Assembly (NCBI GenBank): GCA_025963815.1
Contig: JAOQAA010000253.1
Span: 1-9,893 of the forward strand
Direction: 5' to 3'
Length of the DNA: 9,893 nucleotides
Source of the DNA: Capsulimonas sp.
GTDB taxonomy: Bacteria > Armatimonadota > Armatimonadia > Armatimonadales > Capsulimonadaceae
Shown: in pieces, positions 1-6,035 of the stretch
How positions within the stretch are numbered: the first letter of the stretch is position 1
Layout: each line of letters starts with the position of its first letter
The notes under the pieces: model-generated
The model's database searches: none
The model's input: only the letters and a program-made list of their open reading frames with translations
What the model was told of the DNA's origin: nothing
Program-made: the position numbers and the translations under genes

Positions 1-8
1 AGAGGTGA
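1..8 (+). promoter_or_regulatory. Shine-Dalgarno site of infB
   Basis: AGAGGTGA matches most of the anti-Shine-Dalgarno complement and sits 9 bases before the ATG at 18. This is the best ribosome binding site in the window and fixes the infB start. It contrasts with the weak or absent sites before several downstream genes. Confidence 0.8.
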
Positions 9-17
9 ATTGACCTT

Positions 18-2177
18 ATGTCTGGTGTGCGTATATACGATCTCGCGAAAGAACTGAAGCTGACGAGCAATGAACTGTTGGATGTCCTGAAAGAACTGGG
101 CGAACCGACAAAGACAGCTTCGAGCACAATTAATGACTCCGCCGCCGAAGGTGTGCGCAAGCGCGTCGCCGACCGGGCGAACGGAGTATCCAACGGCGCG
201 TCCGCGCCGTCCACTCATCATAACGGCAACGGCTCGGCCCCCAAGCCCGCTGCGGCCCCAGCGGCTCCCGCCGCCGAAAGCCCCGCCGCTTCCGGCAAAG
301 TCGTGGATATCCCGAGCGTGGTTTCGCTCAAGGATTTCGCCGACCTGATTTCCATTCCGGCCCCAACAATCCAGAAAAAGCTGATGGGCCTGGGCGTACT
401 CGCGTCGCTCAACCAAAAATTGAGCCCCGAAGTCGTCACTCGTCTGGCGAAGAGCTATGGCGTGCCGGTCAACATTGTTGCTCCGCAGGCTGCTCCCGCT
501 GCGCCGCAAGCCGCCGTGGCGACAACCACGAACACAAATGTGATTACGCCCGCGCCGCAGGCTATGGAAGCCGCGCCGGCCGCTCCCGCCGCGCCGAAGG
601 TGGCCGTGGTCGCCGCGAAGCCGCGCCAGAAGGCTGCCGGCCCCGTCTCCCGTCCGCCCGTTGTGACCATCATGGGCCACGTTGACCACGGCAAGACGAC
701 TCTTCTGGACGCAATCCGCAAGGCGCGCGTCGTGGACACCGAGCATGGCGGCATCACGCAGCACATCGGCGCTTATCAGGTGTCCGTTGAGGACCCGACA
801 AACGCCGGCGTGATGCGCAAGATCACCTTCCTGGACACTCCGGGCCACGAAGCATTTTCGGCGATGCGCGCTCGCGGCGCGCAGGTCACGGATATCGCCA
901 TCCTGGTGGTCGCCGCCGACGACGGCATCATGCCGCAGACGATCGAGGCGATCAATCACATCAAGGCCGCCGGCGTCCCGATGATCGTCGCCGTCAACAA
1001 GATCGACAAGGACGGCGCGAACCCGACCCGCGTTCTGACGCAGCTGACCGAGCATAACGTCATGCCCGAAGCCTACGGCGGCGATGTGCAGACCGTCGAG
1101 CTGTCGGCGAAAGAGGGTCTTGGTCTGGACGACCTTCTGGAGAAGATCATCCTCGTTACCGACGCCGAAATCGAGCCGAAGGCCGATCCGAGCGCTCCGG
1201 CGACCGGATGGGTCATTGAGGCGGAGATCGACAAGGGGCGCGGCGTCGTCACTACGATCCTCGTCGACCAGGGCACCGTCAAGATGGGTGACTCAGTTGT
1301 TGCGGGAACCACGTTCGGCCGCATCAAAGCGATGGTGGACGACATGGGCCAGCGCATCAAGGACGCGCCTCCGGCGTTCCCAGTTGTCATCCTGGGGCTA
1401 AACGGCGTTCCGAAGGCCGGCGACCGGTTCGAAGTCGCTAAGAACGAAAAGATCGCGCGCCAGATCGCTGAAGGTCGCGCTTCAGACATCAAGGAAGATC
1501 AGATGGGCTCGCGCCGAGTGATGACGCTGGAGGACATGCAGCGTCACTTCAAGGCCACGCCGTCAAAGACTCTGAACTTGATCATCAAGGGCGATGTCCA
1601 GGGATCCGTAGAGGCTATCCAGCAGTCGCTGGAGAAGATCGACCATCCGGAAGTCAAGGTCAAGTTCATCGGCAGCGGCGTCGGCTCGGTCGGCGACTCC
1701 GATGTGCAGCTGGCGGCGGCGTCTTCGGCGCTGATCCTCGCCTTCAATGTCCGGCCTGAGCCGGGCGCGGTGAAGATGGCGGAAGCCGAACATGTCGATA
1801 TCCGCGAGTATCGGATCATCTACGACCTGTTTGACGATGTCAAAAAGGCGATGGCGAACCTGCTCGATCCGATCTACGAGGAAAGCGCTCTGGGCGTCGC
1901 CGAAGTGCGCGCCGTATTCCGCCTGCCTCGTTCCGGCGGCTCGATCGCTGGCAGCTACATCCTGGACGGCAAGGTTGTCCGCAACGCCAACGTGCGCGTC
2001 AAGCGCGGCGGCAAGCTTGTGGCTGAAGGCAAGATCGATACGCTCAAGCGCGAGAAGGACGATGCGCGCGAAGTGGCTCAGGGCTACGAGTGCGGTATCC
2101 TGGTGCCCGGTTACGACCCAGTCATCGAAGACCGCATCGAATGCTACGAACTGAAGCGTATCGAGCGCACGCTCTAA
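18..2177 (+). CDS. infB: Translation initiation factor IF-2
   Basis: Cytoplasmic GTPase that brings initiator fMet-tRNA to the 30S subunit and promotes 50S joining. The 719-residue product has an IF2 N-terminal domain at about residues 1-50, an Ala/Pro-rich linker, a second IF2_N-like helical domain at about 95-151 ([12 protein letters not shown] region), another Ala/Pro-rich linker, then the GTPase core. Visible GTPase motifs are G1 GHVDHGKT (220-227), G3 DTPGH (273-277), G4 NKID (327-330) and G5 SAK (363-365). The remaining ~340 residues match the domain II, IF2 and C-terminal fMet-tRNA-binding regions, ending [12 protein letters not shown] as in the family. Length is ordinary for a bacterial IF2 with an extended N-terminus. 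It is the first gene seen of the infB-ylxP-rbfA-nrnA-truB-ribF cluster; upstream partners such as nusA, if present, lie outside the window. The start is supported by AGAGGTGA 9 bases upstream and by the conserved N-terminal domain beginning at once. Confidence 0.98.
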   Translation: MSGVRIYDLAKELKLTSNELLDVLKELGEPTKTASSTINDSAAEGVRKRVADRANGVSNGASAPSTHHNGNGSAPKPAAAPAAPAAESPAASGKVVDIPSVVSLKDFADLISIPAPTIQKKLMGLGVLASLNQKLSPEVVTRLAKSYGVPVNIVAPQAAPAAPQAAVATTTNTNVITPAPQAMEAAPAAPAAPKVAVVAAKPRQKAAGPVSRPPVVTIMGHVDHGKTTLLDAIRKARVVDTEHGGITQHIGAYQVSVEDPTNAGVMRKITFLDTPGHEAFSAMRARGAQVTDIAILVVAADDGIMPQTIEAINHIKAAGVPMIVAVNKIDKDGANPTRVLTQLTEHNVMPEAYGGDVQTVELSAKEGLGLDDLLEKIILVTDAEIEPKADPSAPATGWVIEAEIDKGRGVVTTILVDQGTVKMGDSVVAGTTFGRIKAMVDDMGQRIKDAPPAFPVVILGLNGVPKAGDRFEVAKNEKIARQIAEGRASDIKEDQMGSRRVMTLEDMQRHFKATPSKTLNLIIKGDVQGSVEAIQQSLEKIDHPEVKVKFIGSGVGSVGDSDVQLAAASSALILAFNVRPEPGAVKMAEAEHVDIREYRIIYDLFDDVKKAMANLLDPIYEESALGVAEVRAVFRLPRSGGSIAGSYILDGKVVRNANVRVKRGGKLVAEGKIDTLKREKDDAREVAQGYECGILVPGYDPVIEDRIECYELKRIERTL

Positions 2178-2195
2178 ACCGAGCGTATGATCCAT

Positions 2196-2223
2196 GGCGT
2201 GGGGGCGAATTTGCTCCCGCGCC
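2196..2223 (+). repeat. GC-rich hairpin between infB and ylxP
   Basis: Arms 2196-2206 and 2213-2223 can form an 11-base-pair RNA stem including two G-U wobbles, with a six-base loop (GAATTT). No U-tract follows, so it does not look like a standard rho-independent terminator. It could pause polymerase, protect a processed mRNA end, or reduce read-through. The pairing is seen directly; the role is inference. Confidence 0.5.
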
Positions 2224-2227
2224 GATG

Positions 2228-2248
2228 GCGGCCGCGTAATGCGGCCGC
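2228..2248 (+). repeat. Perfect GC hairpin / direct repeat just before ylxP
   Basis: The self-complementary octamer GCGGCCGC occurs at 2228-2235 and again at 2241-2248, separated by GTAAT. The two copies can form a fully GC 8-base-pair stem ending six bases before the ylxP ATG. It occupies the place where a Shine-Dalgarno sequence would be expected and has no U-tract after it. It may influence translation of ylxP; that is inference. Confidence 0.5.
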
Positions 2249-2254
2249 GAATAT

Positions 2255-2542
2255 ATGACTATGGTCATCGGCGTCCTGACGGCTGAATTGCAGATCGAAG
2301 GCGCCCAATCGCTGAAAGACAAGCGCCAGGTGCTGAAAAGCATCCTGGCGCATCTGCGTAACGATTTCAACGTGTCCGCTTCGGAAGTCGCGGATCACGA
2401 TCTCTGGCGCCGCGCCACCATCGGCATCGCCCTGGTGACGACCGACAACCGGTTTGCGAACGAGGTGCTCGATAAAGTGATCGATCACCTGGAGCGCGAT
2501 CCGCGCGCGGAGCTGGGACATTATGAGATGGAGATGCTTTAG
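2255..2542 (+). CDS. ylxP: YlxP/DUF503 family protein
   Basis: Small conserved protein of 95 residues in the DUF503 family, known as YlxP in Bacillus, where it also sits between infB and rbfA. Family members are linked to ribosome biology mainly by gene context; a precise biochemical role is not established to my knowledge. Sequence hallmarks are the hydrophobic first strand VIGVLTAEL, SLKDKR at 19-24, FNVSASEVADHDLW at 38-51 and the VLDKVIDHLE helix near the C-terminus, matching the family at full length. The ATG at 2255 has no purine-rich ribosome binding site; the upstream region is instead a GC hairpin. The ATG at 2261 (MVIG) fits the usual family N-terminus equally well and also lacks a Shine-Dalgarno, so the start is uncertain by two codons. 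Confidence 0.92.
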   Translation: MTMVIGVLTAELQIEGAQSLKDKRQVLKSILAHLRNDFNVSASEVADHDLWRRATIGIALVTTDNRFANEVLDKVIDHLERDPRAELGHYEMEML

Positions 2543-2590
2543 AGCGCCCTGCGGCGCCAAAACGCGTCTCCCCAATGGAATTAACACACT

Positions 2591-3055
2591 ATGCCAGCGA
2601 CTAGAAAACAGCGCCTGCAGGAAACCCTGCGCGCCGAAATTTCCGATATTATCCGGCGCGATCTTCGCGATCCGCGCTTTTCCAAGGGGCTTCTCTCCAT
2701 CACCGAAGTGGAAGTGACCCCAGATCTCAAGCACGCCACTGTTTTTTTCAGCGTTCTGGGCGACGAACAGGCGCGTAAAGACGAGCTTGCAGCCCTCAAA
2801 GGCGCCACGGGCCACCTGCGTGGCGAGCTGGGCCGGCGTAAGACCGTGATCAACGTTCCCGAAATCTCGTTCCGCTATGACGACGCGCTGGAGCGCGGCG
2901 GCAAGATGTTCGAGATGCTGGAGCGGATCAAGCGCGAGGACGCCGAGCGCGCCGCCGCAGCGCCAGCGGAAGACGAAGACGCCGAAGAGACGGACGAGCC
3001 TGGAGATGATGAAGACGCCTCGGAAACCGAAGACAAGGACAAGGCCGGCGCATGA
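2591..3055 (+). CDS. rbfA: 30S ribosome-binding factor RbfA
   Basis: Single KH-like-fold protein that binds immature 30S subunits and assists 16S rRNA 5'-end maturation. The 154-residue product has the RbfA core at residues 1-115: RKQRLQETLRAEISDIIRRD at the start, DPRF followed by ITEVEVTPDLKHATVFFSVLG, then LRGELGRR and VPEISFRYDDALERGGKMFEML. Beyond the core, residues 127-150 form a strongly acidic low-complexity tail rich in Asp and Glu that is absent from short RbfA proteins. It lies 48 bases after ylxP and overlaps the next gene by 4 bases, so it is part of the same operon. The ribosome binding site is weak (GGAA at 2577-2580, 10 bases from the ATG), but the start matches the family N-terminus. 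Confidence 0.96.
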   Translation: MPATRKQRLQETLRAEISDIIRRDLRDPRFSKGLLSITEVEVTPDLKHATVFFSVLGDEQARKDELAALKGATGHLRGELGRRKTVINVPEISFRYDDALERGGKMFEMLERIKREDAERAAAAPAEDEDAEETDEPGDDEDASETEDKDKAGA

Positions 3056-4050
3056 GCCAGGACACCATCCCTGATCTATTGACGACGATCCCGCAGGCTG
3101 CGGAGGCCATCCGGCAGGCGCGCACAATGGTGTTCGCCTGCCATGTTAATCCTGATGGCGACGCCCTCGGCTCCATGATCGGCCTGGCGCTGGCTCTCGC
3201 GCCGCTGAACAAGGAAATCACGCTGCTCTCCGCCGACGGCGTTCCCGAGATGTATAAATTCCTGCCGGGCTCGGAGCTTGTTCGGCAGGGCTCGGACACA
3301 TCCGAGTTCGATCTGGCGATCGTGCTGGACAGCGGCGACCTTTCGCGGGTGGGGGACAGCGTGCTTCCCATCGTGCAGCGCGCAGCCAAAACGATCGATG
3401 TCGATCACCACGTTACCGCGAACAGCTTCGGCGATATCCGTGTTCTCAATTCCAAGGCCGCGTCGACTTCCGAGATCGTTTACGCCCTGGTTCAGCACAT
3501 GGACTTGCCGATCGACAAAGCAATCGCCACATGTTTGTTTACAGGCGTGATTACCGATACGGGCTCGTTCCGATTTCAGAACGTGACTCCTAACACCTTT
3601 CATGTCGCGGCGGCATTGCTGGAGCACGGCGCGCCGCCGGCTTATATTTCCGAAAATGTCTTTGAGAATCGCAGCTTCGCCGCGACCAAGATGCTTGGCG
3701 CCACGCTTTCCACGCTGACTTCCACCCCCGATGGGCGCGTGATCTGGGCGCATGCCTCTTTAGAAGACTTTATCGCGCTGGGCGCGACGGATGAAGACAC
3801 CGAGGGCATCGTCAATTATGTGCGCGGCGTGCGCAACGCTGAAGTCGGCGTGTTCTTCCGCGAGATGCCTGGCGGCTCCGTGCGCATCTCCCTGCGCTCG
3901 CGCGACACTGTAAACGTCGCGGAGATCGCGCAGCAGTTCGGCGGCGGAGGCCACAAAATGGCGGCCGGATGCAGCGTCGCGCGTCCCCTGACGGAGGCTG
4001 AGAGTTTGGTGATCGGCGCGGTCATCGCCGCGCTTCCGGCGGTCAGTTAA
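3052..4050 (+). CDS. nrnA: DHH/DHHA1 phosphoesterase, NrnA-like oligoribonuclease
   Basis: Metal-dependent cytoplasmic phosphoesterase of the DHH/DHHA1 family, most like NrnA, which degrades very short RNA oligonucleotides (and in some species pAp) to mononucleotides. In the 332-residue product the metal-binding motifs are intact: H31-x-x-PDGDALGS (Asp35, Asp37), DSGD with Asp93, DHH at 118-120, and TDTGSFRF with Asp169. The C-terminal DHHA1 RNA-binding domain ends with GGGGHKMAAG (297-306). Length and motif order fit a full active enzyme. Its ATG overlaps the rbfA stop as ATGA, and it overlaps truB by one base, implying translational coupling. A DHH gene between rbfA and truB is a recurrent arrangement in Gram-positive and deep-branching bacteria. 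Preference for nanoRNA, pAp or cyclic-dinucleotide breakdown products cannot be told from sequence alone. Confidence 0.93.
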   Translation: MSQDTIPDLLTTIPQAAEAIRQARTMVFACHVNPDGDALGSMIGLALALAPLNKEITLLSADGVPEMYKFLPGSELVRQGSDTSEFDLAIVLDSGDLSRVGDSVLPIVQRAAKTIDVDHHVTANSFGDIRVLNSKAASTSEIVYALVQHMDLPIDKAIATCLFTGVITDTGSFRFQNVTPNTFHVAAALLEHGAPPAYISENVFENRSFAATKMLGATLSTLTSTPDGRVIWAHASLEDFIALGATDEDTEGIVNYVRGVRNAEVGVFFREMPGGSVRISLRSRDTVNVAEIAQQFGGGGHKMAAGCSVARPLTEAESLVIGAVIAALPAVS

Positions 4051-4964
4051 TGGCGGCCTCTTCCAAGCCCAAGCCTGATCCTCGCATGGTGGGCGTGCTC
4101 AATGTCGATAAGCCGGCAGGGATGACTTCGCATGATGTCGTGTACCATATCCGGCGGGCGACGCGTGTCAAGCAGGTCGGTCACGCCGGCACGCTGGACC
4201 CGGACGCCACCGGCGTTCTTTTAGTTTGCGTGGGCCCGGCGACAAGAATTGCCGAATACCTCGCCGATCAGGGAAAAGCGTATCGGGCCGTCATCCAACT
4301 CGGCTCGGAGACCGACACCGAGGACGCCTCCGGCCAGGTTCTATCGCAGACGGATGCTTCGCACATCACGCGCGAGGATTTAGAGAAGCTTCTGCCAGAC
4401 TTTATGGGCGAAATCTCACAGATCCCGCCGATGGTGAGCGCGGTCCATCATGAAGGCAAGCGTCTTTATGAGCTGGCGCGCGCCGGAATCACCGTCGAGC
4501 GAGAAGCGAGAACGATTCGAATCGATTCGCTGGCGATGAGCGATTTTGCGCCCGGCCCGAATGCAACGGCGATCTTAGACGTGGAGTGCGGCAAAGGCAC
4601 GTATATCCGCACGCTCTGCGCCGATATCGGCAGGGCGCTGGGGGTGGGGGGACACATGGCGAGCCTGCGCCGAACCGCTGTCGGCGCGTTCCATGCCGAC
4701 AGCGCGGCGCCGCTGGAGACGATCACGCCTGAGAACGTACTTTCGCTGCTCACTCCAGCTTCGGAAGCGCTGCGAAGCTTTCCGATGCAGTTCGTGGACG
4801 ATGCGCGGCGCGCGGATATTCTCCATGGACGAACCGTCCCGACCGAACTTGCCGACACGCCGATCGTGCGCGTCGTTGACGCCAATCAGCAGTTAGTCGC
4901 GCTGGCGCTTGCCGAAGCCGGCGCGCTGCGCCCGTTTAAGGTCTTTTCCACAGAAAACTCATGA
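4050..4964 (+). CDS. truB: tRNA pseudouridine(55) synthase TruB
   Basis: Isomerises uridine 55 in the T-loop of tRNAs to pseudouridine. The 304-residue product shows the TruB signature GVLNVDKPAGMTSHDVV (15-31), the catalytic loop GHAGTLDPDATGVL (44-57) with catalytic Asp50, the substrate-binding SAVHHEGKRLYELAR (130-144), and KGTYIRTLCADIGRALG (182-198). A C-terminal PUA-like region follows from about residue 240, so it appears complete. The start ATG shares a base with the nrnA stop (TAATG), typical of coupled translation with little need for its own ribosome binding site. An internal ATG at 4086 (Met13) directly precedes the conserved core; the upstream start is preferred because of the stop-start overlap. 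Confidence 0.97.
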   Translation: MAASSKPKPDPRMVGVLNVDKPAGMTSHDVVYHIRRATRVKQVGHAGTLDPDATGVLLVCVGPATRIAEYLADQGKAYRAVIQLGSETDTEDASGQVLSQTDASHITREDLEKLLPDFMGEISQIPPMVSAVHHEGKRLYELARAGITVEREARTIRIDSLAMSDFAPGPNATAILDVECGKGTYIRTLCADIGRALGVGGHMASLRRTAVGAFHADSAAPLETITPENVLSLLTPASEALRSFPMQFVDDARRADILHGRTVPTELADTPIVRVVDANQQLVALALAEAGALRPFKVFSTENS

Positions 4965-5914
4965 AGGTCGTCCACGGACTCGATTCCTCCGATTTGCCTC
5001 TTTCCAACACCGTTGTCGCTATTGGCGTCTTCGACGGCGTGCATCGCGGGCACCAAGAAATCTTTCACCAAACGGCGCGTGAGGCCCGCTCTCTTCAGGC
5101 GACGCCGACCATTCTCACATTCGATATCCATCCCTCACAACTGCTCGCCCCCCACAGCTCTCCCGGACTGATCACGACTCTCGCGCAGCGCGTCGGTCTG
5201 ATCCGCAAGTATGGTGAGATCGAGACTGTGATGATCGCACCGTTCACGCGGGAGTTCGCCGGCCTGTCTCCCTCTCGATTTGTCGAGGATATCCTCGTCG
5301 GCGCGCTGGGAGCTCGCCATATTCTGGTCGGCGCGGATTTTCGCTACGGTCGCAACCGGGCCGGGACCGTCAGCACGCTCCTGTCCGAGGGCGCGGAGCG
5401 CGGCTTCGCGGTGACGATCCTGCCGCCAGTCCTATTCAGCGGGGTGCGTATCAGCAGCACGCTCGTGCGTGAGGCGCTCGCGGTGGGGGATGTGGTCGCG
5501 GCGGCGGATTTGATGGGCCATCCGTTCGTTTATTCTGGAACCGTGGTTGAGGGCAAAAAGCTGGGCCGTACGATCGGCTATCCGACGGCGAATCTCGCTC
5601 CGGTGGAGGCTGAGCAGATCGCGCCCGCGAATGGAATCTATGCAGGCATTGCGTATCTCGAAGGCGGCCGACAGGCGCACACGGCGGTCAGCGTCGGCTT
5701 GAATCCCACCACCGACAGCGACGGGCGCCGCAAGATCGAGGCGTATCTGATGGGCGGCTTCGAGGGCGATATCTACGGACAGCGCGTGGACCTGGAATTC
5801 CGACAGAAGCTGCGCAACGAACAGAAATTCTCATCTCTAGACGAGCTGACGGCTCAGATCGCCCGCGATGTGGAAGCCGCCGAAAAGGTCCTCACTGCGA
5901 TTTCAGCCGTGTGA
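4961..5914 (+). CDS. ribF: Bifunctional riboflavin kinase / FAD synthetase
   Basis: Makes FMN from riboflavin plus ATP, then FAD from FMN plus ATP, in the cytoplasm. The 317-residue product contains both domains. The N-terminal FMN adenylyltransferase has GVFDGVHRGH (22-31), TFDIHP (53-58), VGADFRYGRNRAG (123-135) and SSTLVREAL (165-173). The C-terminal riboflavin kinase has GRTIGYPTAN (202-211), SVGLNPT (244-250) and a likely catalytic Glu260 in KIEAYL. Where homologues usually read like LLDFxxDLYG after that Glu, this protein has LMGGFEGDIYG, a small loop variation unlikely to abolish activity. Its ATG overlaps the truB stop as ATGA. It is the last gene of the cluster in this window; the rpsO-pnp pair that often follows is absent. 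Confidence 0.96.
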   Translation: MKVVHGLDSSDLPLSNTVVAIGVFDGVHRGHQEIFHQTAREARSLQATPTILTFDIHPSQLLAPHSSPGLITTLAQRVGLIRKYGEIETVMIAPFTREFAGLSPSRFVEDILVGALGARHILVGADFRYGRNRAGTVSTLLSEGAERGFAVTILPPVLFSGVRISSTLVREALAVGDVVAAADLMGHPFVYSGTVVEGKKLGRTIGYPTANLAPVEAEQIAPANGIYAGIAYLEGGRQAHTAVSVGLNPTTDSDGRRKIEAYLMGGFEGDIYGQRVDLEFRQKLRNEQKFSSLDELTAQIARDVEAAEKVLTAISAV

Positions 5915-5916
5915 CA

Positions 5917-5945
5917 TTGACAGTCCTTTGGGATTGTGATAAAGT
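5917..5945 (+). promoter_or_regulatory. Candidate sigma-70 promoter for the secreted protein gene
   Basis: A perfect -35 TTGACA at 5917-5922 is followed after 17 bases by TAAAGT at 5940-5945, a 4-of-6 match to TATAAT. It starts three bases after the ribF stop and would give a leader of roughly 85 bases before the gene at 6036. The -35 and spacing are good, the -10 is mediocre. Confidence 0.5.
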
Positions 5946-5956
5946 TCAATCACGAT
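5933..5956. promoter_or_regulatory. Inverted repeat overlapping the predicted -10
   Basis: ATTGTGAT (5933-5940) and ATCACGAT (5949-5956) are inverted copies matching at 7 of 8 positions around an eight-base centre. The repeat covers the candidate -10 at 5940-5945, the position expected of a repressor operator. As RNA it would be a modest hairpin with a wobble pair and no U-tract. The half-site spacing does not fit a CRP-type site. No specific regulator is assigned. Confidence 0.35.
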
Positions 5957-6035
5957 TACACTTGCTTCGACGCTGAATTACAAAAAATCTCAATATGACC
6001 CTGAGGGCGAACGTGTTACCCGACGGAATGGAGCC

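Noticed and set aside
2544..2557. Small hairpin (GCGCC, loop CTGC, GGCGC) after the ylxP stop
   Set aside because: A five-base-pair stem without a U-tract is common by chance in GC-rich DNA and is not supported as a terminator.
2575..2604. Nine-codon ORF (starting ATGGAATTA) overlapping the rbfA start out of frame
   Set aside because: It has no ribosome binding site and is as short as chance allows; nothing supports it as a regulatory leader peptide.
2174..3127. Long open frame on the minus strand (317 codons) across ylxP and rbfA, with others opposite infB, nrnA and the secreted gene
   Set aside because: They lie opposite well-recognised genes, have Arg/His-rich or low-complexity translations with no family features, and are expected in GC-rich coding DNA.
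5933..5956. CRP/FNR-like site or a rho-independent terminator after ribF
   Set aside because: The TGTGA and TCACG half-sites are 10 bases apart, not the 6 expected for CRP, and the stem is AT-rich without a following U-tract.
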